Of a DNA stretch of 64,000 nt, positions 49,388 through 59,394 are shown in pieces; within the stretch, counting starts at the first letter, position 1; the number at the start of each line of letters is the position of its first letter. This DNA comes from Peptoclostridium sp965368085 (GTDB lineage: Bacteria > Bacillota > Clostridia > Peptostreptococcales > Peptostreptococcaceae): assembly GCA_965368085.1 (NCBI GenBank), contig CBDULP010000005.1, positions 1 through 64,000 of the forward strand. Reading direction: 5' to 3'. A program made the translations under genes and the position numbers. The notes below the pieces were generated by a model that worked only from the letters and a program-made list of their open reading frames with translations, was not told the DNA's origin and made no database searches.

Positions 49388-50578
49388 ATGTTAAACAAAA
49401 AGACAATAGAAGATGTAAACGTAAATGGAAAAAAGGTTCTTGTAAGATGCGACTTCAATGTTCCGCTTTCAGGAGAGAATATAACAGATGAAAGCAGACT
49501 TTTGGGAGCGCTCCCTACAATAGAATATCTTATAAAAAGCGGAGCGAAGGTTATACTTTGTTCTCATCTTGGAAAGCCTAAGGGAGAGCCAAAACCGGAA
49601 CTTTCACTTCTTCCGGTTGCAAAGAGGCTTTCGCAGCTTCTTGGAAAAGAAGTGGTATTTGCGGCAGATGACAACGTTGTCGGAGAAAATGCGAAAAAGG
49701 CAGTTGCCAATATGAATGGCGGAGACGTGGTACTTCTTCAAAACACGAGATACAGAAAAGAAGAGACTAAAAATGAAGCGGCCTATTCAAAAGAGCTTGC
49801 ATCGCTGGCGGACATATTCGTAAATGACGCTTTTGGAACAGCCCACAGGGCGCACTGCTCTACAGTAGGGGTTACAGAATTCATAGACCAGAGCGTTTGT
49901 GGATACCTTATACAAAAAGAACTTGAATTCCTTGGAAGCGCTGTTGAAAATCCAAGCAGGCCTTTTGCGGCAATACTTGGGGGGGCAAAGGTTTCAGACA
50001 AGCTTAACGTAATAAACAATCTCCTTGAAAAGGTGGACACGCTTATAATAGGAGGTGGAATGGCGTATACGTTCCTAAAGGCTAAAGGACTTGGAATAGG
50101 AAACTCTCTTCTTGAAGAAGACAAAATAGATTATGCGAAAGAAATGTTTGAAAAGGCCGAAAAGAAGGGTATAAAACTTCTTGTACCTGTTGACTTCAGG
50201 GCGGCTGACAAGTTTTCAGAAGATGAAAAGGCTCAGTTGTTCAGCGGAAGCGTTCCGGACGGGAAGATGGCTCTTGACATAGGACCTGAAACTGAAAAGC
50301 TGTTTGCAGATGCGATAAAAGAGTCTAAGACGGTTGTTTGGAACGGACCTATGGGCGTGTTTGAATTTGAAGAGTTCGCAAGCGGAACCAGGGCTGTTGC
50401 CAAGGCTATGGCAGATGCGGATGCTGTAACTGTAATAGGCGGAGGAGACAGTGCGGCAGCTGTAAACCAGATGGGATATGGTGATAAGATGACACACATA
50501 TCTACCGGCGGAGGAGCAAGCCTGGAATTCCTAGAGGGCAAGCAGCTTCCTGGAATAGCGGCGCTTGACGAGAAGTAG
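49388..50578 (+). CDS. pgk: Phosphoglycerate kinase
   Basis: Glycolytic enzyme that transfers phosphate from 1,3-bisphosphoglycerate to ADP. The 396 residues are normal, with the substrate motif VLVRCDFNVPL at the N terminus, the HLGKPKGEP loop and the nucleotide-binding GGGDSAAAV segment near the C terminus. GGGGAGG precedes the ATG. It opens the cluster pgk-tpiA-gpmI-eno. The cggR regulator and gap gene often found upstream in Clostridia are missing here. Confidence 0.97.
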   Translation: MLNKKTIEDVNVNGKKVLVRCDFNVPLSGENITDESRLLGALPTIEYLIKSGAKVILCSHLGKPKGEPKPELSLLPVAKRLSQLLGKEVVFAADDNVVGENAKKAVANMNGGDVVLLQNTRYRKEETKNEAAYSKELASLADIFVNDAFGTAHRAHCSTVGVTEFIDQSVCGYLIQKELEFLGSAVENPSRPFAAILGGAKVSDKLNVINNLLEKVDTLIIGGGMAYTFLKAKGLGIGNSLLEEDKIDYAKEMFEKAEKKGIKLLVPVDFRAADKFSEDEKAQLFSGSVPDGKMALDIGPETEKLFADAIKESKTVVWNGPMGVFEFEEFASGTRAVAKAMADADAVTVIGGGDSAAAVNQMGYGDKMTHISTGGGASLEFLEGKQLPGIAALDEK

Positions 50579-50590
50579 GAGGTGAAAGGC

Positions 50591-51337
50591 TTGAGAATAC
50601 CAATAATAGCAGGCAACTGGAAGATGAACAAGACTATAAAAGAGGCAGTTGCATTCATAGAAGAGATAAAGCCGCAGATCGAGGGAACCGAAGTAGAAGT
50701 GCTTCTTTGCGCACCATTCATACTGCTTAAGGACATGAAGGAAGCTGCAAAGGGAAGCAATATCAAAATAGGGGCACAAAACATGCACTTTGAGGAAAGC
50801 GGAGCCTACACTGGAGAGGTGTCGGTGCTTAACCTCAAGGAGATAGGGATGGACTACGTGATAATAGGACATTCTGAAAGAAGACAGTATTTTGGCGAGA
50901 CGGACGAGAACGTAAACAAAAAGCTTAAAAAAGCCCTTGAGCACAGCATAAAGCCCATATTGTGTGTAGGAGAAACACTTGAGGAAAGACAAGCAGAGCA
51001 GACAAGGGACAAGGTCAGGATGCAGGTGGAAAAGGCTTTTGAGGGGCTTACTAATGAGCAAGCGGCATGCGTGGTTGTGGCATATGAACCTATATGGGCC
51101 ATAGGCACCGGGCTGGCGGCGACAAGCAGTGATGCAAACGAGGTAATAGAATACATAAGGCAAACGCTGGCGGATATATATTCGAGTGAAACCGCGGAAA
51201 AAGTAAGGGTACAATACGGCGGAAGCGTCAAGCCTCAGAATGTGGAAGAGATAATGAATGAGTCGGATATAGACGGAGCTCTTGTAGGTGGAGCCAGTCT
51301 TGACCCTCAAAGTTTTGTGAAACTAGTTAATTTTTAA
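50591..51337 (+). CDS. tpiA: Triosephosphate isomerase
   Basis: Interconverts dihydroxyacetone phosphate and glyceraldehyde 3-phosphate. From TTG 50591 it is 248 residues starting MRIPIIAGNWKMNK, the standard TIM start; an upstream GTG at 50582 is part of the AGGAGGTG ribosome site. Catalytic residues are in GNWKMN (Lys), IIGHSERR (His) and VVAYEPIWAIGTG (Glu), with the phosphate loop YGGSVKPQN. It starts 12 bases after pgk. Confidence 0.96.
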   Translation: MRIPIIAGNWKMNKTIKEAVAFIEEIKPQIEGTEVEVLLCAPFILLKDMKEAAKGSNIKIGAQNMHFEESGAYTGEVSVLNLKEIGMDYVIIGHSERRQYFGETDENVNKKLKKALEHSIKPILCVGETLEERQAEQTRDKVRMQVEKAFEGLTNEQAACVVVAYEPIWAIGTGLAATSSDANEVIEYIRQTLADIYSSETAEKVRVQYGGSVKPQNVEEIMNESDIDGALVGGASLDPQSFVKLVNF

Positions 51338-51353
51338 GCGGGAGCTGATATAT

Positions 51354-52895
51354 TTGAAAAACCAGGTAGCCCTTATAATACTTGACGGGTTTGGAATAAA
51401 CGAAGATGAGTACGGCAATGCCGTAAAGCTTGCCAACATGCCTAATTTCAGAAAATATGCAAACGAGTGGCCTTCTTCTCAGATTTCTGCGAGCGGGATG
51501 GATGTAGGCCTTCCTGACGGACAGATGGGAAATTCGGAGGTCGGTCACCTGAACATAGGAGCGGGAAGAATAGTATACCAGGAGCTTACTAGGATAACAA
51601 AGGAGATAGAAAGCGGGGACATACTGAAAAACGAAGCTATTTCAAATGCTATAGAAAACGCAGGCAAGAATGGCAGAAAGCTTCATTTCATGGGCCTTCT
51701 TTCGGACGGCGGTGTGCACAGCCACATAGATCATGTCAAAGGGCTTTTGAACATGTGCAAGTCTAAAGGTCTATTGGACGTATATGTACATGCATTTTTG
51801 GATGGAAGGGATACCCCTCCTCAAAGTGCCATATCCTATATAGAGGAACTTGAGGGCTATATGAATGAAAACGGTATAGGAAAAATTGCCACTGTGTCGG
51901 GAAGGTATTATGCCATGGACAGGGACAACAGATGGGAAAGAGTGCAGCTTGCATATGATGCAATGGTTAATGGAAAGGGCAATACGGCATATTCGGCAGT
52001 TGAGGCTGTAAAAGCTTCATATGAAAACGGAGCAAATGACGAGTTTGTACTACCTACTGTAATACTCAATGACAGCAAGCCTATTGCATCGTTTGAACAG
52101 GGAGACTCGGCAGTCTTTTTCAATTTCAGACCCGACAGGGGCAGACAGCTTACAAGAGCGTTTGTAGATGATGGATTTAAAGGCTTTGAAAGAAATAAGA
52201 TTGATACTGTGTTTGTGACAATGACACAATATGACGCCACCATAGAAAATGTTAATGTGGCATATAAGCCGCAGCTTCTTGAAAACACAATGGGTGAATA
52301 TCTGAGCAAAAACGGAAAAAGCCAGCTTAGAATGGCTGAAACAGAAAAGTATGCACACGTTACGTTCTTTTTCAATGGGGGAATAGAAAAGCCATATGAA
52401 GGTGAGGACAGGGTGCTTGTATCCTCGCCAAAGGTTGCGACATATGATATGCAACCGGAGATGTCTGCGTATGAAGTGGCCGACAAGTTTGAAAAGGCGG
52501 TTGATGAAAAAGATTACGACTTTATTGTTCTCAATTTTGCAAATCCTGACATGGTCGGGCATACTGGAAATCTCAAGGCTGTTGTGAATGCTCTTGAATC
52601 AGTAGATGAATGTCTTGGAAGGGTTGTAGACAAGATTTTACTCAAGGGGGGCGCTGCCATAATAACGGCAGACCATGGAAACTCGGAGTACATGATCGAC
52701 AAGGAAACTGGACAGCCTTTTACTGCACACACTACAAACAAGGTTCCGCTTGTAATAGCGGGGAGAGAATGTGTGGAAATCAAAGAAGGCGGAAGGCTTT
52801 GCGATATAGCGCCAACTGTCCTTGAGCTCATGGGGCTTGAAAAGCCAAATGAAATGACAGGTGAAAGCCTTGTGAAGCAGAAATGCCTGGTTTAA
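51354..52895 (+). CDS. gpmI: 2,3-bisphosphoglycerate-independent phosphoglycerate mutase
   Basis: Manganese enzyme that converts 3- to 2-phosphoglycerate. The 513 residues are standard, with the phosphoserine nucleophile Ser61 in GQMGNSEVGHLN and the metal ligands in ILDGFG (N terminus) and ITADHGNSE (C terminus). It starts at TTG with GGGAG upstream, 16 bases after tpiA. Confidence 0.96.
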   Translation: MKNQVALIILDGFGINEDEYGNAVKLANMPNFRKYANEWPSSQISASGMDVGLPDGQMGNSEVGHLNIGAGRIVYQELTRITKEIESGDILKNEAISNAIENAGKNGRKLHFMGLLSDGGVHSHIDHVKGLLNMCKSKGLLDVYVHAFLDGRDTPPQSAISYIEELEGYMNENGIGKIATVSGRYYAMDRDNRWERVQLAYDAMVNGKGNTAYSAVEAVKASYENGANDEFVLPTVILNDSKPIASFEQGDSAVFFNFRPDRGRQLTRAFVDDGFKGFERNKIDTVFVTMTQYDATIENVNVAYKPQLLENTMGEYLSKNGKSQLRMAETEKYAHVTFFFNGGIEKPYEGEDRVLVSSPKVATYDMQPEMSAYEVADKFEKAVDEKDYDFIVLNFANPDMVGHTGNLKAVVNALESVDECLGRVVDKILLKGGAAIITADHGNSEYMIDKETGQPFTAHTTNKVPLVIAGRECVEIKEGGRLCDIAPTVLELMGLEKPNEMTGESLVKQKCLV

Positions 52896-52919
52896 AACTA
52901 ATTACGTATTAATGCCGTG

Positions 52920-52944
52920 GAGAAAAGGCTTGCCTTTTTTCCTC
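52920..52944 (+). terminator. Attenuator-like hairpin between gpmI and eno
   Basis: GAGAAAAGGC is followed after two bases by GCCTTTTTTCCTC, an imperfect stem overlapping a T run. It may partly terminate or process the operon transcript ahead of eno. Confidence 0.45.
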
Positions 52945-52985
52945 GTATAAATATAAAAAATAATCAAATATCAGGAGGAATGAAA

Positions 52986-54272
52986 ATGTACATAGAAGAG
53001 GTTTATGCAAGAGAGATACTGGACTCAAGAGGAAATCCAACAGTAGAGGTTGAAGTGGCGCTTGAAAGCGGAGTTATTGGAAGAGCAGCTGTTCCATCGG
53101 GAGCTTCTACAGGAGCATTTGAGGCGGTTGAACTTAGAGACGGCGACAAAGGCAGATACCTTGGTAAAGGCGTTTTGAAGGCTGTTGAAAACGTAAATGA
53201 TATAATAGCAGACGAGATAATAGGAATGAATGCACTTGACCAGGTTGGAATAGACAAAAAGCTTATGGAGCTTGACGGAACGCCAAACAAGGCGAAGCTT
53301 GGAGCAAATGCCACTCTTGGAGTTTCAATAGCTGTTGCGAAGGCTGCTGCGGAAGAGCTTGGAATGGACTTTTTCCAATATCTTGGAGGGGTGAATGCAA
53401 AGAAACTTCCGGTTCCTATGATGAACATAATAAATGGAGGAAAGCACGCAGACAACAACGTGGACCTTCAGGAATTCATGATAATGCCTGTTGGAGCTGA
53501 CTCATTCAAGGAAGCTCTTAGAATGTGCGCTGAGGTTTACCATGCGCTCAGGGGAACTCTAAAGGGCAAAGGATACAATACTGCGATAGGAGACGAAGGT
53601 GGATTCGCTCCGGACCTTAAGTCGAACGAAGAGGCTATACAGGTTATAATGGAGGCTATAGAAGCAGCTGGATACAAGGCAAAGGAAGACATAATGATAG
53701 CTATGGACCCTGCAGCTACAGAGGTTTACAAGGATGGAAAATACCATCTTGAGGGAGAGGGCAAAGTTCTTTCTTCGGCTGAAATGGTAGACTTCTACGA
53801 AAATCTTGTAAACAAATACCCTGTAATATCAATAGAAGATGCCCTTGCAGAAGAAGACTGGGACGGATGGAAGCTTCTTACTGAAAGACTTGGAGACAGA
53901 GTTCAGCTTGTAGGAGACGACCTTTTCGTAACTAATACTGAAAGACTTTCAAAGGGAATAAAAATGGGAGTTGCAAACTCTATACTTATAAAGCCAAACC
54001 AGATAGGAACTATCACAGAGACTCTTGATGCCATCGAAATGGCAAAGACTGCAGGATATACTGCAGTTATATCTCACCGTTCAGGAGAAACTGAAGACAC
54101 TACAATAGCAGATCTTGTTGTGGGAATAAACACAGGACAGATAAAGACTGGTGCGCCTGCGAGAACAGACAGGGTTGCAAAATACAACCAGCTTTTAAGA
54201 ATAGAAGATATAATAGGAGACAGCGCTCAGTATCCTAAGATGGATGCATTCTACAACGTTAAGAACAAATAG
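52986..54272 (+). CDS. eno: Enolase
   Basis: Dehydrates 2-phosphoglycerate to phosphoenolpyruvate. From ATG 52986, six bases after AGGAGGA, it is 428 residues beginning MYIEEVYAREILDSRGNPT, the canonical start. Active-site segments include the SGAST loop, GDEGGFAP, the metal-binding IAMDPAA and ISIEDALAEEDWDGW, and the C-terminal SHRSGETEDT. Its codons are strongly biased, as expected for an abundant enzyme. Confidence 0.97.
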   Translation: MYIEEVYAREILDSRGNPTVEVEVALESGVIGRAAVPSGASTGAFEAVELRDGDKGRYLGKGVLKAVENVNDIIADEIIGMNALDQVGIDKKLMELDGTPNKAKLGANATLGVSIAVAKAAAEELGMDFFQYLGGVNAKKLPVPMMNIINGGKHADNNVDLQEFMIMPVGADSFKEALRMCAEVYHALRGTLKGKGYNTAIGDEGGFAPDLKSNEEAIQVIMEAIEAAGYKAKEDIMIAMDPAATEVYKDGKYHLEGEGKVLSSAEMVDFYENLVNKYPVISIEDALAEEDWDGWKLLTERLGDRVQLVGDDLFVTNTERLSKGIKMGVANSILIKPNQIGTITETLDAIEMAKTAGYTAVISHRSGETEDTTIADLVVGINTGQIKTGAPARTDRVAKYNQLLRIEDIIGDSAQYPKMDAFYNVKNK

Positions 54273-54357
54273 TGAGTATTTTTGAAACTTGAGAATATTC
54301 ATATGAGCAAAAATATTAAAACGTGCTCATATATGTAAAAAATGCAGAAAAAACAGC

Positions 54358-54373
54358 GGGGAAAGCGCTTGCT
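54358..54373 (+). terminator. Hairpin after eno
   Basis: GGGGAAAGC and GCTTTCCCT form a stem without a good T run. A second inverted repeat, ATATGAGCA...TGCTCATAT, lies at about 54300-54332. One or both probably end the glycolytic transcript. Confidence 0.5.
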
Positions 54374-54482
54374 TTCCCTGAAAAAACGGTCATTTGATTT
54401 AACGCTTTATCGCGTGAAAAAATCAGAAAAATCACACCAGAAAAAAGAAATAAAGTACGGCTTCAAATAGTGGAGTTTTTGC

Positions 54483-54511
54483 TTGATTTGTTAATATCCA
54501 TGTGTTAAAAT
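54483..54511 (+). promoter_or_regulatory. Sigma-A promoter of secG
   Basis: TTGATT at 54483-54488 and TAAAAT at 54506-54511 are 17 bp apart, about 35 bases upstream of the secG start. Confidence 0.6.
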
Positions 54512-54546
54512 ATGTTTGTTGATTTCAAGGAGGAGGTGTGGGGTAT

Positions 54547-54774
54547 ATGAGAACTTTTCTGATGGTAATACAGCTTATAGTTAGCCTGGTACTTATAGTG
54601 AGTGTACTGCTACAGTCGGGTAAGAGCGCTGGACTTTCAGGTTCCATAGCCGGAGGAGCAGAGCAGATGATGGGAACAAAGGCAAGAGGAATGGACGCGG
54701 TGTTTTCCAAAGTCACTTCCGTTTGCGCAATACTTTTTATAGTGGTAGCATTGGCACTAGTTGCTATACAATAA
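54547..54774 (+). CDS. secG: Preprotein translocase subunit SecG
   Basis: Small membrane subunit of the SecYEG channel. From ATG 54547 it has 75 residues: a first helix (MVIQLIVSLVLIVSVLLQ), the conserved cytoplasmic QSGKSAGLSGSIAGGAEQMMG loop, and a second helix (AILFIVVALALVAIQ). A GTG nine bases upstream overlaps the AGGAGGAGG ribosome site and is not used in my reading. SecG upstream of rnr and smpB is the usual firmicute arrangement, here interrupted by hppA. Confidence 0.92.
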   Translation: MRTFLMVIQLIVSLVLIVSVLLQSGKSAGLSGSIAGGAEQMMGTKARGMDAVFSKVTSVCAILFIVVALALVAIQ

Positions 54775-54869
54775 AAAACCCGGTCAATGCCTAATATTTT
54801 AATTACATCCAATTTTTTTTGGGCATTAAAGGGTTAAAAAAACAAAATATTTTTGAAGGAGGTAGAAAG

Positions 54870-56891
54870 ATGAATTATTTCGTAGTAGCACCGATTTTAG
54901 GACTTATAGCATTGTTCTTTGCATTTACTCTTGCAAATAAAATAAATGCAGTAGAAGTAGGAACGGAGAGAATGAAGGAAATATCTTCATACATCCATGA
55001 AGGTGCAATGGCATTTTTGACAAGAGAGTACAAAACTCTTGTAGTATTCGTAGCAGTACTTTTTATAGTGTTAGGGGTTGGAATAGGCTGGCTTACAGCT
55101 GTATGCTTCCTAGTAGGAGCACTTTTCTCTACACTGGCAGGATTCTTTGGAATGCAGGTTGCGACAAAGGCAAACGTTAGAACTGCAAATGCAGCCAAAG
55201 AAGGCGGAATGAACAAGGCACTTAGCATAGCATTCTCAGGTGGAGCAGTAATGGGAATGTCGGTTGTTGGACTTGGACTTCTGGGACTAGGAGTACTTTA
55301 CACAGTACTTACAGCGGCAATGGGAATAGAGCCTCAAGAGGCTGCAAAGATACTTACAGGTTTTGGTCTTGGAGCTTCTTCACTTGCACTATTTGGACGT
55401 GTTGGTGGAGGTATATACACAAAGGCCGCAGACGTTGGAGCAGACCTTGTTGGTAAGGTTGAGGCAGGAATACCTGAGGACGACCCAAGAAACCCAGCAG
55501 TTATAGCTGACAACGTTGGAGACAACGTTGGAGACGTTGCAGGTATGGGAGCAGACCTTTTCGAGTCTTATGTAGGATCTATAATATCAGCAATAACTCT
55601 TGGACTTATAGTTTACGGGGTTAACGGAGCAGCTTTCCCTCTTGCACTTGCAGGAATAGGTATAGTGGGTTCTATAGTGGGAACTTTCTTCGTTAAAGGT
55701 GACGAGAAGACAGACCCTCACAAAGCGCTTAAAATGGGTACATATGTTGCAGGAGCAATAACTGTAATAGCTGCATTCCTACTTTCAAACCAGCTTCTTG
55801 GAAATCTTACAGGATTTGCTGCAGTAGTTATAGGACTTGCAGTAGGTATGATAATAGGACAGCTTACAGAGGTTTATACTTCAGAAGAATACAAATCAGT
55901 AAAGAAAATAGCAGAGCAGTCTGAAACAGGACCAGCTACTACTATAATATCAGGACTTGCAGTGGGTATGGCATCTACAACTTGGCCTATAATAGTTCTT
56001 GCAATAGGTATAATTGGAGCTTACATATCAGCGGGACTTTACGGAATAGCGCTTGCAGCGGTTGGAATGCTTGCTACAGCAGGTATGACTGTTGCGGTTG
56101 ACGCATACGGACCGATAGCTGACAATGCTGGTGGTATAGCAGAAATGTGCGAGCTTCCAAGCGGAGTTAGAGCGATAACGGACAAACTTGACGCAGTTGG
56201 AAACACAACAGCGGCAATAGGAAAAGGATTTGCGATAGGTTCAGCGGCTCTTACAGCTCTTGCACTTTTCGCATCATATACAGCAGCAGCAAAGCTAAGC
56301 GGAATAGACCTTACAAACCCATTTGTTATAGCAGGTATGCTAATAGGTGGAATGCTTCCATTCCTATTCTCTGCAATAACTATGGAGGCTGTTGGTAAGG
56401 CAGCGTTCGAAATGATAGAAGAAGTTAGAAGACAGTTCAAAGAAATACCGGGAATAATGGAAGGAACAGCTACTCCAGACTATGCAACATGCGTTGACAT
56501 ATCTACATCTGCAGCTCTTAAGGAAATGCAGATTCCTGGACTTCTTGCAGTTCTTTCACCAATAGCTACAGGACTTCTTCTTGGAACAGAGGCTCTTGGA
56601 GGACTTCTTGCAGGAGCTCTTGTATCAGGAGTTCTTATGGCTATAATGATGGCCAATGCAGGTGGAGCTTGGGACAACGCTAAGAAATATATAGAGTCAG
56701 GAGCACACGGTGGAAAAGGAAGCGAGCCTCACAAGGCTGCTGTTGTTGGAGACACAGTTGGTGACCCATTCAAAGATACTTCTGGACCATCTATAAACAT
56801 ACTTATAAAGCTTATGACTATAGTTTCACTAGTATTCGCTCCGTTGTTCGTTCAGTACGGCGGAATACTTATAAACATGCTAGGCAAATAA
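54870..56891 (+). CDS. hppA: Membrane-bound ion-pumping pyrophosphatase
   Basis: Couples pyrophosphate hydrolysis to H+ or Na+ export. The 673 residues form about 16 helices, with the pyrophosphate-binding EAGIPEDDPRNPAVIADNVGDNVGD in the middle and a second conserved DTVGDPFKDTSGPSIN near the C terminus. The segment GNTTAAIGKG has alanine where potassium-independent enzymes carry lysine, so the enzyme is expected to need potassium. The ion pumped cannot be told with certainty. ATG 54870 follows GAAGGAGG; it is inserted between secG and rnr. Confidence 0.95.
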   Translation: MNYFVVAPILGLIALFFAFTLANKINAVEVGTERMKEISSYIHEGAMAFLTREYKTLVVFVAVLFIVLGVGIGWLTAVCFLVGALFSTLAGFFGMQVATKANVRTANAAKEGGMNKALSIAFSGGAVMGMSVVGLGLLGLGVLYTVLTAAMGIEPQEAAKILTGFGLGASSLALFGRVGGGIYTKAADVGADLVGKVEAGIPEDDPRNPAVIADNVGDNVGDVAGMGADLFESYVGSIISAITLGLIVYGVNGAAFPLALAGIGIVGSIVGTFFVKGDEKTDPHKALKMGTYVAGAITVIAAFLLSNQLLGNLTGFAAVVIGLAVGMIIGQLTEVYTSEEYKSVKKIAEQSETGPATTIISGLAVGMASTTWPIIVLAIGIIGAYISAGLYGIALAAVGMLATAGMTVAVDAYGPIADNAGGIAEMCELPSGVRAITDKLDAVGNTTAAIGKGFAIGSAALTALALFASYTAAAKLSGIDLTNPFVIAGMLIGGMLPFLFSAITMEAVGKAAFEMIEEVRRQFKEIPGIMEGTATPDYATCVDISTSAALKEMQIPGLLAVLSPIATGLLLGTEALGGLLAGALVSGVLMAIMMANAGGAWDNAKKYIESGAHGGKGSEPHKAAVVGDTVGDPFKDTSGPSINILIKLMTIVSLVFAPLFVQYGGILINMLGK

Positions 56892-56911
56892 TCAGTTTAA
56901 AATTTAAATAG

Positions 56912-56941
56912 AAAAGCCTCTCTTAAAGAGAGGCTTTTTTG
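56912..56941 (+). terminator. Terminator after hppA
   Basis: AAGCCTCTCTT and AAGAGAGGCTT form a tight stem followed by TTTTTT. Confidence 0.9.
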
Positions 56942-57020
56942 TTTATTACTTAACTGCAGACACATTAATAATTTATGCAAATCTATTTGGGTAAATAATA
57001 TAAGAAACGGGAGTGATAGC

Positions 57021-59153
57021 ATGGAAACGGGACTAAGGGAAAAACTGCTCCAGCTCATAAGGGAAGAAGCGTACAATCCCCTTACGGCAAGAGAGTTTGC
57101 AGATATATTCGACATACATCAATCTGAAAGACCTCTCTTTTACGAACATCTTGACCAGATGGTTCAGGACGGTCTTTTATACATGACAAAGAAGAAAAGG
57201 TACGGTCTGCCCCAGAAGATGAACCTTTTTGTAGGAAGGCTTGATGTAACCCAAAGGGGATTCGGATTCATAGAATCAACCGAGGAAGGCGTGGAAGATC
57301 TTTTTGTAGCAGCATCCGACATAAATGGAGCAATGCACGGCGACAAGGTTATAGCCAGGATAACAAAGCAAGGAGCAAAGGGGAAAAGATCAGAAGGAGA
57401 GATAATAAAGGTAATTGAAAGAGGATACAGCACTATAGTAGGAAGATTCGAAGTGAGCAAGAAATTTGGATTTGTAATCCCTGATGAAAAAAAATTCAAC
57501 ATGGATTTATATGTTTCCAAGGGCCTTTCAATGAAGGCAAAAGACGGAGATAAGGTTGTATGCAAGATAATAAAATGGCCTGAAAGGGGAAGAAGCCCTG
57601 AAGGAGAGATAATAGAGATACTTGGAAAAGGCGGAGTGCCTGAGGTTGAAGTGCTCTCAGTGATAAGACAGCATGGAATACCTGAGAATTTCCCTAAAAA
57701 GGTGCAAAGGGAGGTAGAAGGCATAGAGGAGACAATACTGCCTGCTGAAATCCAACGAAGAAAAGACATAAGGGACATGGTCACAGTCACAATAGACGGT
57801 GCTGATGCAAAGGACCTTGACGATGCAGTATCCATAGAATCTCTTTCAAATGGAAACTACAGGCTAGGGGTTCACATAGCCGATGTTACGAATTATGTAA
57901 AGGAAGGTTCTAAGCTTGACAGGGAGGCCCTTAAAAGAGGAACCTCAGTCTACTTTGCAGACAGGGTCATACCTATGCTTCCTCCAAAACTTTCAAACGG
58001 AGTATGCAGCCTTAATCCGGATGTGGACAGGCTTGCGCTTTCGGTATTCATGGAAATAGACAATTCAGCAAATGTCGTAAGCCATGAAATAGCCGAGACG
58101 GTGATAAGATCGAAGGCAAGGCTTGTGTACGAGGATGTGTCGGACATACTTGAAAAAGGAAAAGGAGAAGAGACGAGCCACCTGTTTGAAAAGTACAGCC
58201 ATCTAATAGATGACTTTGCCAAGATGGAGACACTTGCAAGACTTCTGATGAAGAGAAGGGAAAACAGAGGGGCGATCGATTTTGATTTTCCGGAGGCTAA
58301 GATAATATTTGACGAGAACGGACATGTTGATGACATTAAAAAATACGACAGAAGGATAGCAAACAGGATAATAGAGGAGTTCATGCTTGTATGCAACGAA
58401 ACTGTTGCAGAAGAATTCTTCTGGCTTTCAATGCCGTTTGTCTACAGGATACACGAAACTCCTGACAGGGAGAAGATGGAGAATTTCAACAAATTCATAT
58501 CGACATTTGGATATGTCGTAAAGGGAAGCCTTGACGAGGTTCATCCAAAGGCGCTTCAAGATCTTTTGGACCAGATACGCGGAAAGAAGGAGGAGCTTGC
58601 AGTCAGCATGATAATGCTAAGATCCCTAAAGCAGGCTAAATACGCTCCAAACTGCACTGGACACTTCGGCCTTGCTGCCAAATACTATTCGCATTTCACA
58701 TCTCCTATAAGGAGATATCCGGACCTTCAGATACACAGGATAATAAAGGAGTTCCTTAACGGCCAGATAGACAACAAGAGGCAGAAAGAGCTCAAGGAGA
58801 TAGTGGCAAAATCTTCAGAGCAGTCGTCTCTTAGGGAAAGAGAAGCTGAAATGGCTGAAAGGGAAGTTGAGGATCTAAAAAAGGCTGAATACATGAGAGA
58901 TCACGTTGGAAAGGTTTACGAAGGATTCATATCAGGAGTTACTTCATTTGGAATATTCGTGGAGCTGGACAACACCGTAGAGGGGCTTGTAAGGCTTTCG
59001 TCAATGGGTGACGACTACTATATATTCGACAGTGAAAAATACACCGTAATAGGCGAGCACAAGAAAAAGATGTACAGGATAGGAGACACTGTAAAGGTAA
59101 AAGTGGACAGGGTGGACCTTGACCGAAGGGAAATAGAGTTCGTCATGGCATAA
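57021..59153 (+). CDS. rnr: Ribonuclease R
   Basis: Processive 3'-5' exoribonuclease that degrades structured RNA and acts in trans-translation quality control. The 710 residues show a winged-helix start, two cold-shock domains (about 75-230), the RNB catalytic domain with the acidic site DGADAKDLDDAV from residue 259, and a C-terminal S1 domain (VGKVYEGFISGVTSFGIFVELD). The basic tail of many RNase R proteins is short here. It is followed by smpB and ssrA, its functional partners. Confidence 0.95.
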   Translation: METGLREKLLQLIREEAYNPLTAREFADIFDIHQSERPLFYEHLDQMVQDGLLYMTKKKRYGLPQKMNLFVGRLDVTQRGFGFIESTEEGVEDLFVAASDINGAMHGDKVIARITKQGAKGKRSEGEIIKVIERGYSTIVGRFEVSKKFGFVIPDEKKFNMDLYVSKGLSMKAKDGDKVVCKIIKWPERGRSPEGEIIEILGKGGVPEVEVLSVIRQHGIPENFPKKVQREVEGIEETILPAEIQRRKDIRDMVTVTIDGADAKDLDDAVSIESLSNGNYRLGVHIADVTNYVKEGSKLDREALKRGTSVYFADRVIPMLPPKLSNGVCSLNPDVDRLALSVFMEIDNSANVVSHEIAETVIRSKARLVYEDVSDILEKGKGEETSHLFEKYSHLIDDFAKMETLARLLMKRRENRGAIDFDFPEAKIIFDENGHVDDIKKYDRRIANRIIEEFMLVCNETVAEEFFWLSMPFVYRIHETPDREKMENFNKFISTFGYVVKGSLDEVHPKALQDLLDQIRGKKEELAVSMIMLRSLKQAKYAPNCTGHFGLAAKYYSHFTSPIRRYPDLQIHRIIKEFLNGQIDNKRQKELKEIVAKSSEQSSLREREAEMAEREVEDLKKAEYMRDHVGKVYEGFISGVTSFGIFVELDNTVEGLVRLSSMGDDYYIFDSEKYTVIGEHKKKMYRIGDTVKVKVDRVDLDRREIEFVMA

Positions 59154-59331
59154 AATATAGAATATGTGGGAAGAAAGGCCGGACGTGGATTCGGCCGCCT
59201 CATCTCCATAAATGTGCTTGGCAGAGGCAAAAAACTAAATGTTAGCAGAATATTATATGCAAAAAAATGTAAAAAAATTAGACTAATGACCGAACATATG
59301 TTATAATAATATTGACAAAAAAGGTGTTATA

Positions 59332-59360
59332 TTGACAAATAGACTGCAATATGGTATATT
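59332..59360 (+). promoter_or_regulatory. Sigma-A promoter of smpB-ssrA
   Basis: TTGACA at 59332-59337 and TATATT at 59355-59360 are separated by 17 bp, 34 bases ahead of smpB. Confidence 0.75.
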
Positions 59361-59394
59361 TCTGTAGTAACTTTATCTAAGAGGTGGAAAACTT

